Assembly: GCA_964564635.1 (NCBI GenBank)
Contig: CAZMAR010000002.1
Coordinates: 434,001-498,000 of the forward strand
Direction of reading: 5' to 3'
Source of the DNA: Tepidaquicella sp964564635
GTDB lineage: Bacteria; Bacteroidota; Ignavibacteria; Tepidaquicellales; Tepidaquicellaceae
Length of the DNA: 64,000 nucleotides
A model generated the notes under the pieces. That model was not told the DNA's origin and made no database searches. It saw only the letters and a program-made list of their open reading frames with translations. The position numbers and the translations under genes were made by a program. Positions 43,370-53,424 of the stretch are shown piece by piece. Numbering within the stretch: position 1 is the stretch's first letter; every line of letters starts with the position of its first letter.

Positions 43370-45046
43370 TTAGTATTCTATATTAATTCTGACAAAAGCG
43401 TAACTGTAATCGCTTTTCGTCCCTTTAGTAATATTGTTGTCTATATTATAGACAAAATAGAAATTTATTATATAATTTCGGATAGGGATAAATCTGAAAT
43501 TTAGTATAATATTATTTGTATTAACCCTTTCACCATCAAGAAATCTTGCTTCTTCATTATCAATACCATCTCTAAATGAATGAATTAAATCACCACCAAC
43601 ATTTTTTATTAGATTACCATTTTCATCAAATATATTATTCCCTTTTCTAATAAATCTGTATTCAAGATTTATTTTTCCCCAATCAGAAAAATTATATGAT
43701 ATTTTTGTAAATACTTCATCAGCATTTGGACCTATTGGATGACCAAGATTAATTCCATAAGCAGTATAATTATTTTTTATATCATAATGAGTATATGTGT
43801 AAGGTCTGATTTTTGTATATTCAATTATAAAAGAAAAGTTTTTTAAAGAAAAAGGTTCATAGAAAAAAGCGCCTAATTGATATGCAAACTTTTGGTGTTT
43901 ATCTGTTTTCCCTGACAGAATTGCAAAACCTTCATCATCATCAATAAATATTGTTCCCTGAAATTCGGTGTTTTTCAAGAATCTCGTACGAAAATCAAAA
44001 CAAACATTTTTATTATCTCTATCCTGAAGAGATTTTTCTGCAAACAGCCAGAATAAAATCGGATTTAAATAAGCAAATTCTATACGACCGTTATATACAA
44101 CAACATCTGTTACACCAACATCCAATACATTTTTAATTGCGATTTTTAGTCTATGAGCAGAGTAATATTTTGTATATCTTTCATCTCTATTTTTTGAAAA
44201 ATAGCCTACAGTAGAAGCATAAATTCCCGAAAGGTGAAACATATCATAATCAGCACTAAATTTAAAGAAATCCATATCAGGATTATCCCCATTTAAAATT
44301 ACCTTACCTCCATAACCATAGCCATAAGTTAATCTTTCTCTACCTATCTGCCCTGATAATTTAAATCTATCCATAGGTTCAACGAAATATTTTATATAGG
44401 CACCGGTATTATCATAACTTAAAACTTTTTCTGCATCCTCATTAAATTTGAAATCAGATCTTAATCTTGGTTCTATTAAAGGCGCCAGGTCCTTTTGTCC
44501 AATAATTGCACCTTTACTATACTCAAAGAAATATCCAAGATGATTAAATATAGTTCCTCTTGCCCTTAAACCACCATCTAACAAGAGTACATTAGTATTT
44601 TTATCTGGCTTGGTTTTTCTTCCAATGTAAATATTTCCCAATCCTTCCACATAAACATTATTTCCTTTTTCTCCATAAGAAAAAATGTATTTTTGCTTAT
44701 TGGAAAAAAAATCTTCCAAGTTTTTTATGAAACCTCTACCACTTCCGAAGAGATTCCAGGTATTCTTTTCATTGGCTTCTTCATAAATAAATTCTACTTT
44801 GAATTTATTCAATAAATCATTTTCTGTTTGGCTTAAGCTGGGCTTATTTTCTTCGATTTGTTTAAGATAGTCTACTACTTCAAATCTTGATAGATTGGGA
44901 TTGTCATCGTTTAAATCTATAATTCCCTTTACAGACATTTCTTTAAGGAAATCATAAACAGGACTATATAGAGGTACATTCTCAACTTGTGAGTTAACTC
45001 CTCTAATAATAAAAATCAAAAAAAATAGTAAAAATATATTTTTCAT
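43370..45046 (-). CDS. Outer-membrane beta-barrel protein, capsule-assembly Wzi-like
   Basis: The 558-aa protein has a signal peptide (about 1-19). A helical N-terminal part follows, VPLYSPVYDFLKEMSVKGIIDL and SRFEVVDYLKQIEENKPSLS (about 24-85), then a long barrel region whose last strand ends YAFVRINIEY. The 'PVYDFLKxMxVKG' start followed by a barrel is typical of Wzi-like capsule assembly proteins in this bacterial group. Wzi anchors capsular polysaccharide at the cell surface. No capsule synthesis genes are adjacent, so the role is a family-based guess. Confidence 0.65.
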   Translation of the reverse strand: MKNIFLLFFLIFIIRGVNSQVENVPLYSPVYDFLKEMSVKGIIDLNDDNPNLSRFEVVDYLKQIEENKPSLSQTENDLLNKFKVEFIYEEANEKNTWNLFGSGRGFIKNLEDFFSNKQKYIFSYGEKGNNVYVEGLGNIYIGRKTKPDKNTNVLLLDGGLRARGTIFNHLGYFFEYSKGAIIGQKDLAPLIEPRLRSDFKFNEDAEKVLSYDNTGAYIKYFVEPMDRFKLSGQIGRERLTYGYGYGGKVILNGDNPDMDFFKFSADYDMFHLSGIYASTVGYFSKNRDERYTKYYSAHRLKIAIKNVLDVGVTDVVVYNGRIEFAYLNPILFWLFAEKSLQDRDNKNVCFDFRTRFLKNTEFQGTIFIDDDEGFAILSGKTDKHQKFAYQLGAFFYEPFSLKNFSFIIEYTKIRPYTYTHYDIKNNYTAYGINLGHPIGPNADEVFTKISYNFSDWGKINLEYRFIRKGNNIFDENGNLIKNVGGDLIHSFRDGIDNEEARFLDGERVNTNNIILNFRFIPIRNYIINFYFVYNIDNNITKGTKSDYSYAFVRINIEY

Positions 45047-45203
45047 ATTGATATTACTATCTTATATAAAATAATAAATATTCATTCTAAAAATGAGTTA
45101 TTTCAGATATTAAAATAAAAAATGAATATATTATTTTGTTTTAGTTTTATAAATTTGTTTAATAGTTATTAAATATTTTTAAAGTTTATTCTTTAGTTTT
45201 TAG

Positions 45204-46028
45204 ATGAGGAACATTTCAATAGATAATCTTAAAGAGGCATCATTCAAAGTTAGAGAAAGAGTTATAAGAATGGCAGCAAATGGTGGATGTTTTATAGGAG
45301 CCGCTCTATCCTGTGCAGATTTGCTGCTATATTTATACAAGGTTTTTCTAAACATTAAAAAGGATAACCTTAACAGTCTTGACCGTGATTATTTTTTTCT
45401 TTCAAAAGGGCATGTTGTATCGGTATTATATTCTGTCTTTGTAGAAGTTGGTCTCTTAAATGAAAAAAGATTAAGTAATCATCTAAAAACTAATGACTAT
45501 ATCTATTGGCAACCAAACACAAATATTAATGGGGTTGAATTTCATTCAGGTTCTCTGGGGCATTTATTAGGAATTGCTTGTGGGGTTGCGGAGGATATAA
45601 AATTGAGAAAAGGAAAAAATAAAGTTGTGGTTCTGCTTGGTGATGGTGAATTAAATGAAGGTTCTAACTGGGAAGCTATTCTTTATGCTGGGTCAAGAAA
45701 ATTAAATAATTTAATTGTAATTGTTGATAGGAATAAATTACAAGCAAATGTTGAGACTGAAAAACTAATAAAGCTTGAACCTTTAAATAATAAATTCAGG
45801 TCTTTTGGTTGGGAAGTAAGGAAGACAGACGGTAATAATTTTGAAAAAATTCACAACACTTTTTCTTTATTACCTAAAAATATTCTTAAACCAATTGTTG
45901 TTATTGCTGATACTGTCAGGGGAAAAGGTATTCCATCTATAGAATCCAGAGCAGATAAATGGTTCGCACAGTTAACTCAGGAAGAAGCCGATAACCTTAT
46001 TTCGGAATTGTATAAATATAAAAAGTAA
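45204..46028 (+). CDS. Transketolase, N-terminal (TPP-binding) subunit
   Basis: The 274-aa protein corresponds to the thiamine-diphosphate domain of transketolase: FLSKGHVVSVLYSV, HSGSLGHLLGIA, and the TPP-Mg motif GDGELNEGSNWEA...DRNKLQ. It pairs with the gene 17 bp downstream, which encodes the second half. Together they form a split enzyme that moves two-carbon units between sugar phosphates in the pentose phosphate pathway. Split transketolases are common in bacteria and archaea of several groups. It follows a 157-bp AT-rich gap. Confidence 0.92.
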   Translation: MRNISIDNLKEASFKVRERVIRMAANGGCFIGAALSCADLLLYLYKVFLNIKKDNLNSLDRDYFFLSKGHVVSVLYSVFVEVGLLNEKRLSNHLKTNDYIYWQPNTNINGVEFHSGSLGHLLGIACGVAEDIKLRKGKNKVVVLLGDGELNEGSNWEAILYAGSRKLNNLIVIVDRNKLQANVETEKLIKLEPLNNKFRSFGWEVRKTDGNNFEKIHNTFSLLPKNILKPIVVIADTVRGKGIPSIESRADKWFAQLTQEEADNLISELYKYKK

Positions 46029-46044
46029 AAATTATTGTGGTAAT

Positions 46045-46953
46045 ATGAATTACGATAATAAATTAAAAGATATTTTATTAAAAGATGAAACAATAATAAT
46101 TCTCACTGCGGAAGACAGATCAGCAATAAAAACTATTCCTCTTTATGCCGGAAAAAGATTTATTGATACTGGTATTAATGAAATGACAATGATTGCAGTA
46201 GCAACGGGATTTGCTTTAAGGGGAAGAATACCAATTTGTCACTCATATTCTGCATTTATGACAATGCGAGCATTTGAATTTATTAGGAGTGATATTGGTG
46301 TGGCAAATCTACCCGTAAAATTATTAGGTAGTTATTCTGGTATACAGTCAGGGCCAAATGGACCAACACATCAGGCTCTTGAGGATATTTCCCTTATGAG
46401 AGGAATCCCGAATATGAAAATTTTTTGCCCCGCAGATAAAGAGGATTTACTTGCAGCAATAGAATCGATAATTTATGATTCTTCTCCGTTCTATATTAGG
46501 TATAATGACAGGGAAACGGGTATTAAACACAATCCAGAATTTGAAATTGGGGTTGCTGAAAAATTTGGTAATGGAAAAGATATTGCTATTTTAGTTTACG
46601 GATATTTATTTAAAGAATCATTTGACTTAAAAAATCTACTTGAAAATGAAGGGTATGGTATGCGATTAATTAATTTAAGAACCTTGAAACCGATTGATGA
46701 GAATGTTATTGTTGAATGTCTTAGGGAATGTAAATTAATAGTAACAATAGAAGACCATTTTATAACAGGAGGTTTGTATACAATTTTATCTGAAATAGCT
46801 TTAAAGTATAAATTGTCTGCGAATGTTTTTCCAATAGCTTTTGATAATAAGTGGTTTAAACCAGCTGTAGTTAATGATGTGATTGAATATGAGGGATTGA
46901 CCCCACCTTCATTGAGAACGCTGATAAAGAAAAAGTTTGAACTTATTAAATAA
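46045..46953 (+). CDS. Transketolase, C-terminal (pyrimidine-binding) subunit
   Basis: The 302-aa protein holds the pyrimidine-binding and C-terminal domains: RFIDTGINEMTMIAVATGFA with the catalytic Glu, YSAFMTMRAFEFIRSDIG, SGPNGPTHQALEDISLMRGIPNMK-type loop, and a final domain from about 170. It complements the upstream TPP-binding subunit. The two genes are adjacent in the same order as the domains of one-piece transketolase. The Cache-type lipoprotein gene follows after 32 bp, but that is probably a separate function. Confidence 0.92.
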   Translation: MNYDNKLKDILLKDETIIILTAEDRSAIKTIPLYAGKRFIDTGINEMTMIAVATGFALRGRIPICHSYSAFMTMRAFEFIRSDIGVANLPVKLLGSYSGIQSGPNGPTHQALEDISLMRGIPNMKIFCPADKEDLLAAIESIIYDSSPFYIRYNDRETGIKHNPEFEIGVAEKFGNGKDIAILVYGYLFKESFDLKNLLENEGYGMRLINLRTLKPIDENVIVECLRECKLIVTIEDHFITGGLYTILSEIALKYKLSANVFPIAFDNKWFKPAVVNDVIEYEGLTPPSLRTLIKKKFELIK

Positions 46954-46985
46954 TACTGAAAAAATTAAGAAATAAATATAAATAA

Positions 46986-48008
46986 ATGAAATTCTTAAGA
47001 TTTTTCTTCTTTCTATTTGCTATATTTATAGTATTTTCTTGCGGGGGAAAAAAATTACAGGATGACGAGCTGAAAAGTTATTTGAATGATTTAGAAGAGT
47101 TGGAAAATATTTTGAAAAAAGATTTCGGAACTATTTCAAATTTAATGGAAAACGCTGCTGAATTTACATCACAGTTATACTCAAGACCAATAAAAAATAT
47201 ACCACCAAATGATATATATGAGATTAATGAAAATGGGGTTATGTATAAGAAGAGAAATGATGGTAAATCAGCTATATTTGTTTCTGGTTTTTATAAAGTT
47301 GATGATATAATTAAAAGAAATGTATATATTACAGAACCTTTAGATTCAATATTTAAAGCAATTATTGATTTTTCTCATAAAAGATTAGATTCGAATATAG
47401 TACAAGTATATTACAATGACCGTTTTTCATATAACAGAATTTACCCATATTTAGATGTGCTTGTTCAGTTTGAACCCAAAATTGATATTACCAAATTTAA
47501 CTTTTATTATCTTGCAGATATAAATCATAATCCCGAGAAGAAAGCCGTTTGGATTTTAGAACCTTATGTTGACCCAGCAGGTAGGGGGTGGATGATATCC
47601 TGTATTGCACCCGTATATCATAATGATACATTAGAGGGGGTACTTGGAGTTGATATAACAATAAAAAATATAATTAGTAAATATTTAAATGGCAAACATA
47701 ATGATGTTATGATTATTACTAAAAGCGGGACTATCGTCGCTGTTAATAAATATATTTCTGATTTGTTATTGTTACCTCCTTTTGAAGAGCATAAATATTT
47801 TGGTACAATAAAAGAAAACACATTAAAATCTGAAACCCATAAAGTTTCAAATCATAAAATCAAAGAGTTTAGAGAGTATTATAATAAGTTAATTTCGGAA
47901 GAATTAGTTTATTATTATATTGATTATAATAGACAAAACTATCATTTTATATCTAATACAATTCCTGAATTTAGTTGGATTTTAGTAAAGACATTAATAA
48001 CTAATTAG
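46986..48008 (+). CDS. Cache/PDC-type sensor lipoprotein
   Basis: The 340-aa protein has a lipoprotein signal (MKFLRFFFFLFAIFIVFSC, Cys19 lipidated). A helical segment follows (about 25-60), then a Cache/PDC-like sensor domain (about 75-270) with YPYLDVLVQFEPKIDI, FYYLADINHNPEKKAVW, DPAGRGWMISCIAPVYHND and LEGVLGVDITIKNI. Such domains bind small ligands on the extracytoplasmic face and are normally part of chemoreceptors or kinases. Here the domain stands alone on a lipid anchor, 8 bp before a hybrid kinase gene, so it may be a ligand-binding partner of that kinase. Confidence 0.8.
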   Translation: MKFLRFFFFLFAIFIVFSCGGKKLQDDELKSYLNDLEELENILKKDFGTISNLMENAAEFTSQLYSRPIKNIPPNDIYEINENGVMYKKRNDGKSAIFVSGFYKVDDIIKRNVYITEPLDSIFKAIIDFSHKRLDSNIVQVYYNDRFSYNRIYPYLDVLVQFEPKIDITKFNFYYLADINHNPEKKAVWILEPYVDPAGRGWMISCIAPVYHNDTLEGVLGVDITIKNIISKYLNGKHNDVMIITKSGTIVAVNKYISDLLLLPPFEEHKYFGTIKENTLKSETHKVSNHKIKEFREYYNKLISEELVYYYIDYNRQNYHFISNTIPEFSWILVKTLITN

Positions 48009-48016
48009 AATTTAGA

Positions 48017-50821
48017 ATGAAAAAAGTATATATAATTCTTATTATTATAATTTTTCTTGTACTTATTTTCAATTTGTTTTATTATGTGTATAATTATGAT
48101 TTGCTTTATGAAAATGAAAAAATATCACTAAAACAAGAGGTCAAATATGAAGGTTTAAACATTGAGAAAGTATTAACTGATATTGAATTTGATTTAAAAT
48201 ATTCATTTTCTTATAAAGATATAGAGCAGATATTCTCTGAAGATAGGGGGAAAAACGAGGTTGAAAAAAAACTCAGGTATTTTTTATACAAATATAATGA
48301 CCTGATTTATAAAATAGAAATTTTAGATAAAAAAGGATTGTTATTTTCTGAAAGAAAGGATGAAAAAAATTATTTTACAACTCTAATAGACACTTTGAAA
48401 TTATTGACATTAGAAGACTCTTTCAAGATAAACTATGAAAAAAATACAAAGTACTTTACATTAATTTTTCCCTTTTATAATAAGTCTGAATTAGTAGGTA
48501 ATATAAACTTTACAATTGATATTGTTAAATACGTTCAAAATTTACTCCATTCAAAATATAAAAGAGAAGGGCTTTATACTTCTTTCATAGATGTAAAGGG
48601 TGAAGTATTAGCAGGCAACTTACCTATAGGGGCAGAAATAAAAGATAAAAACCTTATTATTCAGGATATTGACAGAGGATTTCATAACTGCATAGAAAAT
48701 AAATTAATTTTACCGGATGAAGAAATAAAATTGATAACTGCTTATTATCCTTTAAAGATATTCAATGTTAAATATGGATTAGTTTTGTTATTGGATTACA
48801 GCAAATCAATTAAAAAAATCGCAGGTATTAATTTACCCGTTATAATTATTACTTTTTTAATCATTATTGCCATCTCGATTGTTTTTGTAGTAATAATGAA
48901 TCAAAACAAGAAGGAGCAGGAAAATTTAAAAGCTTTAAATAAAGAGATGGCAGAGAAGGAAAAAGCTGTAATTGATTTAAATAGAATTCTTTTTAATGTG
49001 CTTGATAGTTTAGATGCTATTATTATTACTTCTGATTTAGAAAGCGATGAGGTTTTGTATATTAATAAATTTGGGTTGAAAACTCTTAGGCTTGAGAATA
49101 TCTCTTCAAAAAAATATTATGATATATTACAACTGAAATCAGAGGATAGAAATAAACCAAGCATTCCGGAAAAGCTATTTGATGAAGATGGTAAGCCATC
49201 AGTAATTAAAAAATGGGAGTTTTACGATGAGAAGAATTCAAAATATTATTCTGTTACTGAAAAGGCAATTAATTGGTTTAATAATAAATTTGCAAGATTG
49301 CAGGTTGCTTTTGATATAACAGAAAGAAAAAAAGCAGAAGATAATGCAGTTAAATCTATGATTGATGCAGAAAGTGCGAATAAAGCCAAGAGTGAATTTA
49401 TTGCTAATATGAGCCATGAAATCAGAACGCCTTTAAATGCTGTGCTTGGATTTTCAGAACTTCTAAAAGAACAATTAAAGGGAAATGATTTATATTCCCA
49501 TTATATTGAAGGTATACAAACAAGTGGAAAAAATCTATTGAACCTGATTAACGATGTTCTCGATATCTCCAAAATCGAAGCAGGGAAAATGGAAATAAAT
49601 TTTGAGCCTGTAAATCCATATAACATAATAAGTGATATAGAAAAGATTTTTTCACTCAAAATAAAGGAGAAAAATCTATCTTTTGATATATTTGTTGATG
49701 AAAAGCTACCCAAATGTATTCTAATAGATGAGACAAGAATAAGACAGGTGTTATTTAACCTCATAGGGAATGCTGTCAAATTTACAATGAAGGGAGGTAT
49801 AAAAGTTTCAGCTTTTATTGAAGAAAAAGACCGTGCAGGTAGTAAAATAGATATTACTTTTACAGTTGAAGATACAGGAATTGGAATTCCAAAAGACCAA
49901 CAGAAATTGATATTTGAAAAGTTTATCCAAAGAGAAGGACAAAGTACAAGAAAGTATGGTGGTACTGGATTAGGACTATCCATAACTAAAAGGCTCGTTG
50001 AATTAATGAATGGTGAGATTTCAGTTGAAAGTGAAGTTGGAAAAGGGTCTAAATTTATTGTAAAATTTAAAGATGTAAGTGTTTCAAGTATTCTTTCAGA
50101 AGAATACTTGAAAGCAGATACAGAGGAAGAGATTAATAATCTTGTTTTTGAAAAACCTACTATTTTAATCGTAGAAGATATTGAATCTAACAGAACTTTA
50201 TTAAAGGATTATCTAACCCCTTATGGGATAAAAATTTTAGAAGCAGAAAACGGTGAAGAAGCATTAATGATAACCGAACAATATAAACCAGACCTGATTT
50301 TAATGGATATCCAAATGCCAATAATGGATGGATATGAGACAGCTAAGATTTTAAGAGAGAGAGAAGAAACTGCAGATATTAAGATAATTGCAATAACAGC
50401 CTATAGTCTAAAAGAAGAAATCAGTAAAATCAGAGTTAACTTTGATGGATTTCTAAGAAAACCTGTAAGCAGAAGTTCTTTGATAAATGAGATAAAAAAA
50501 TTCTTACCTTATAAAATTTTAAAAGAAGAAACTGAAACCATAAAAGAGGATAATTTCCTTACACTCAAAAACTTAAATATTTCAGAAGAAGTGTTTTCAG
50601 AAATGCAGTCAGAACTTACACCGCTAATAACTAATTTAAAAGAAGGAATTGTTATTGAAGATGTTTATACTTTATCTGATAAGTTGCAGCAGATAGGGGA
50701 GAAAAATGATTTAAACACTTTAATTGTATTTGCAGAAAACTTAAGAAAAAATGCTCAATCCTTTAAAATTGAGTTAATTGAAACCACAATAGAATTGCTT
50801 TATCAATTCCTAAAGATGTAA
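48017..50821 (+). CDS. Hybrid sensor histidine kinase (sensor, HisKA, HATPase, REC)
   Basis: The order in this 934-aa protein is: transmembrane helix (about 4-24), extracytoplasmic sensor (about 25-270), second helix (about 273-294), a coiled coil, PAS (about 318-440), and a kinase core with His467 in NMSHEIRTPLNA. The ATPase carries DTGIGIPKDQQ and the GTGLGLSI G-box. A receiver with Asp764 in LILMDIQMP and SRSSLI after the Lys-Pro follows, then a helical C-terminal domain (about 840-934) resembling an Hpt fold without a clear His. It is encoded 8 bp after the Cache lipoprotein. There is no response-regulator gene alongside. Confidence 0.92.
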   Translation: MKKVYIILIIIIFLVLIFNLFYYVYNYDLLYENEKISLKQEVKYEGLNIEKVLTDIEFDLKYSFSYKDIEQIFSEDRGKNEVEKKLRYFLYKYNDLIYKIEILDKKGLLFSERKDEKNYFTTLIDTLKLLTLEDSFKINYEKNTKYFTLIFPFYNKSELVGNINFTIDIVKYVQNLLHSKYKREGLYTSFIDVKGEVLAGNLPIGAEIKDKNLIIQDIDRGFHNCIENKLILPDEEIKLITAYYPLKIFNVKYGLVLLLDYSKSIKKIAGINLPVIIITFLIIIAISIVFVVIMNQNKKEQENLKALNKEMAEKEKAVIDLNRILFNVLDSLDAIIITSDLESDEVLYINKFGLKTLRLENISSKKYYDILQLKSEDRNKPSIPEKLFDEDGKPSVIKKWEFYDEKNSKYYSVTEKAINWFNNKFARLQVAFDITERKKAEDNAVKSMIDAESANKAKSEFIANMSHEIRTPLNAVLGFSELLKEQLKGNDLYSHYIEGIQTSGKNLLNLINDVLDISKIEAGKMEINFEPVNPYNIISDIEKIFSLKIKEKNLSFDIFVDEKLPKCILIDETRIRQVLFNLIGNAVKFTMKGGIKVSAFIEEKDRAGSKIDITFTVEDTGIGIPKDQQKLIFEKFIQREGQSTRKYGGTGLGLSITKRLVELMNGEISVESEVGKGSKFIVKFKDVSVSSILSEEYLKADTEEEINNLVFEKPTILIVEDIESNRTLLKDYLTPYGIKILEAENGEEALMITEQYKPDLILMDIQMPIMDGYETAKILREREETADIKIIAITAYSLKEEISKIRVNFDGFLRKPVSRSSLINEIKKFLPYKILKEETETIKEDNFLTLKNLNISEEVFSEMQSELTPLITNLKEGIVIEDVYTLSDKLQQIGEKNDLNTLIVFAENLRKNAQSFKIELIETTIELLYQFLKM

Positions 50822-50824
50822 CTC

Positions 50825-52090
50825 TTATTTTCTTAAAATAATTTTCCCCTTTTTTATTACTGTTTTAATCTGATTTGTACCAAAATTATAAATTATATCC
50901 TTGTAGGAAGGAGTATCAAATATTATTATATCTGCTTGTTTTCCTACTTCAATACTACCAGCGAGATTTTGAAAGTTAATTGCATAAGCAGCATTAATAG
51001 TTACTGCATTAATTATCTCTTCAACAGACATTCTCATTTTTATTGATGCTAATGACATAATAATCTGTATGTTTTCAGTCATACAACTTCCGGGATTGAA
51101 ATCAGTTGCTAAGGCAACAGGAACATTATGTTCTATGAGTCTTCTTGCGGGTGGATAATTAATATCAAGAAAATAAGATACCCCGGGAAGTAATGTAGCA
51201 ATTACATTATATTTGGCGTTTGATAATAATTTTATATCTCTTGATTTTAAAACTTCAAGGTGGTCTACAGAAATTGCTCTATTTTTTAAGGCAATACTTA
51301 TACCACCTATAGAATTGAACTGGTCTGTATGTAATTTCGGTATTAAACCGTATTTTATACCAGTTTTTAAAATTCTGTCTGTCTCCGAAGGAGAGAAATA
51401 ATTTTTTTCACAAAAAACATCTATAAAAATCGCTAATTTTTTCCCTGCTATTTCGGGAATCATTTGATTACATATTTCATTAATATATTCACTTTTAGTT
51501 TTCCCGTCGGGAATTGCATGGGCTCCTAAAAAAGTTGGGAATAAATCTAAATGGTAAGGATTATTTTTATTTAAAGATTTTATTATTTCAAGAATTTTGA
51601 TTTCATTTTTCAAATCTAAACCATATCCTGATTTACCCTCTATAGTCGTGGTACCATATTCAACAAATTTTTTTAGTCGTTTTATAGTAAGTTTTTTTAG
51701 TTCTTCTTTCTGGGTGTTCCTGATTGCTTTTACTGTTGCCCTTATTCCGCCACCTTTTGAAGCTATCTCTTCATAAGTATATCCTTTTATTCTCATTTCA
51801 TATTCGTCGGAACGAGAACCTGCAAAAACAAAATGTGTATGCGTGTCTATAAAACCGGGTAAAATAACATTTCCCTTTGCTTCTATTTCATTTGTTATTT
51901 TAAGTTTGTTATTTCTCAACACATTTTTCAATTCATTCATTCTCCCCTTATGAAGAATCTTATTTCCATTGATAATAATATAACCATCTACAATCAAACC
52001 TACTTCTGATTGTTCTTTCCCCGATTTTGGTTTTTGGGTTGGATTTTCACAGGTGACAAGGTTTGTTATATTTTTAATAAGTGTGGTCAT
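50825..52090 (-). CDS. hutI: Imidazolonepropionase
   Basis: The 421-aa amidohydrolase opens the imidazolone ring in histidine breakdown. The zinc ligands are in GFIDTHTHFVFAG, GAHAIP and HTDQF, with the catalytic Asp in ATDFNPGSC; the EGKSGYGL segment is also typical of HutI. It is the last gene of the minus-strand run; its start overlaps the glmM stop by one base. The other hut genes (hutH, hutU, hutG) are not in the window, so they would have to lie elsewhere. Confidence 0.93.
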   Translation of the reverse strand: MTTLIKNITNLVTCENPTQKPKSGKEQSEVGLIVDGYIIINGNKILHKGRMNELKNVLRNNKLKITNEIEAKGNVILPGFIDTHTHFVFAGSRSDEYEMRIKGYTYEEIASKGGGIRATVKAIRNTQKEELKKLTIKRLKKFVEYGTTTIEGKSGYGLDLKNEIKILEIIKSLNKNNPYHLDLFPTFLGAHAIPDGKTKSEYINEICNQMIPEIAGKKLAIFIDVFCEKNYFSPSETDRILKTGIKYGLIPKLHTDQFNSIGGISIALKNRAISVDHLEVLKSRDIKLLSNAKYNVIATLLPGVSYFLDINYPPARRLIEHNVPVALATDFNPGSCMTENIQIIMSLASIKMRMSVEEIINAVTINAAYAINFQNLAGSIEVGKQADIIIFDTPSYKDIIYNFGTNQIKTVIKKGKIILRK

Positions 52091-53424
52091 TATATTTTAT
52101 ACTCTTTAATTACCCTTATTATCGGTTCGGTATTTGATTTTCTGTAATGTATCCAATAATCTTTAAAATCAAGTTTCACTCCATCAATTTTAGTTATCTT
52201 ACATTCTTTTCCTTTCGCTGATTCTATAATTTTTCTTAAGTATAAATCAGAATTCTTTACATTTTCGATTTTTGTTTTCTCTATCTTATATTTGGGTAAC
52301 AGTTTTTTATATTCTGAAAGTGTTTTATTATTTTCACAGAGTTCCTGTAAAATTATTACTATTCCAAATAGTGAATCCCTACCATAATGACCACCAAGTG
52401 AGTCTGGTATTATTACACCTCCGCTTCCCTCACCACCGCATATAGAATTATTTCGCTTCATTTCATTTACTACGTTAATTTCTCCCACCGCAGTTCTGAA
52501 AACTTTTGCATTATAATTTTTTGCAATATCTTCCACTGCTCTTGTTGTTGAAAGATTTACAGTAACATTTCCACCTCCAGAATTTCTAAGAATGAAGTTT
52601 GTAACTGTTACAATTGTATTTTCTTCCCCGAAAGGTTTTCCATTTTCCATTATTAGAACAAGTCTATCAGCATCTGGGTCAACAGCAATACCTATATCAG
52701 CTTTATATTTTAATACTGCTTTTGATAGCGAAGTTAAATTTTTTGGTAAGGGCTCGGGTTGATGAGGAAATATTCCACTGCAATCACAATATAGACTAAT
52801 AACTTCACATCCTAATTTATTTAACAATAGCGGAACTATAATTGACCCCGATGAATTTACTGCATCAACAACAACTTTAAATTTTCTTTTTTTTATAATT
52901 TTTGGTTTGATGTATTTTAGTGATAGAGCCTTTTCAATATGTCTATATATCCAGTTGTAGGATGGTATTGGAGGAGTTATATCATTTATACTGGCATATT
53001 TATAATTATTTTCTTCCGCAAGTTTTTTTATTAATTCAGTACTCTTAACATCTATAAATGTTCCATCGGGGTTTAGAAATTTTAATCCATTCCATTTTTG
53101 TGGATTATGAGAAGCCGTTATTGAAATTCCCGCCGCTGATTTTATTTCTGCTGTCGCTATTTGAATAGTAGGGGTAGGTGCCACACCAATGAAGTGAACT
53201 TTAAATCCATACATTGCAAGAGTTGATATTGTAAGAGAGTATATTAATTCACCATTCTTTCTACCATCTCTTCCAACTACTATATTTTTATTTTCATATT
53301 TTTTTTGTATAAATTTTCCAAAGGCGGAAACATAATTAATAATTTCTTTTGGAGTTAAAGTTTCTCCGATAATTCCTCTTATTCCCGAGACTGAAAAAAT
53401 TGGTTGATTAATTCTTTTTTCCAT
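52090..53424 (-). CDS. glmM: Phosphoglucosamine mutase-type phosphohexomutase
   Basis: The 444-aa protein has the four-domain alpha-D-phosphohexomutase layout: VSGIRGIIGETLTP, the phosphoserine loop GISITASHNPQKWNG with Ser105, the metal loop DPDADRLVL, and sugar-binding GGEGSGGV plus the C-terminal RKSNTEPIIRV. The sequence fits GlmM (glucosamine-6-P to glucosamine-1-P), although a phosphomannomutase/phosphoglucomutase role is not excluded. It overlaps the uridyltransferase gene by 17 bp, which supports GlmM, since the two enzymes work in sequence toward UDP-GlcNAc. Confidence 0.85.
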   Translation of the reverse strand: MEKRINQPIFSVSGIRGIIGETLTPKEIINYVSAFGKFIQKKYENKNIVVGRDGRKNGELIYSLTISTLAMYGFKVHFIGVAPTPTIQIATAEIKSAAGISITASHNPQKWNGLKFLNPDGTFIDVKSTELIKKLAEENNYKYASINDITPPIPSYNWIYRHIEKALSLKYIKPKIIKKRKFKVVVDAVNSSGSIIVPLLLNKLGCEVISLYCDCSGIFPHQPEPLPKNLTSLSKAVLKYKADIGIAVDPDADRLVLIMENGKPFGEENTIVTVTNFILRNSGGGNVTVNLSTTRAVEDIAKNYNAKVFRTAVGEINVVNEMKRNNSICGGEGSGGVIIPDSLGGHYGRDSLFGIVIILQELCENNKTLSEYKKLLPKYKIEKTKIENVKNSDLYLRKIIESAKGKECKITKIDGVKLDFKDYWIHYRKSNTEPIIRVIKEYKI

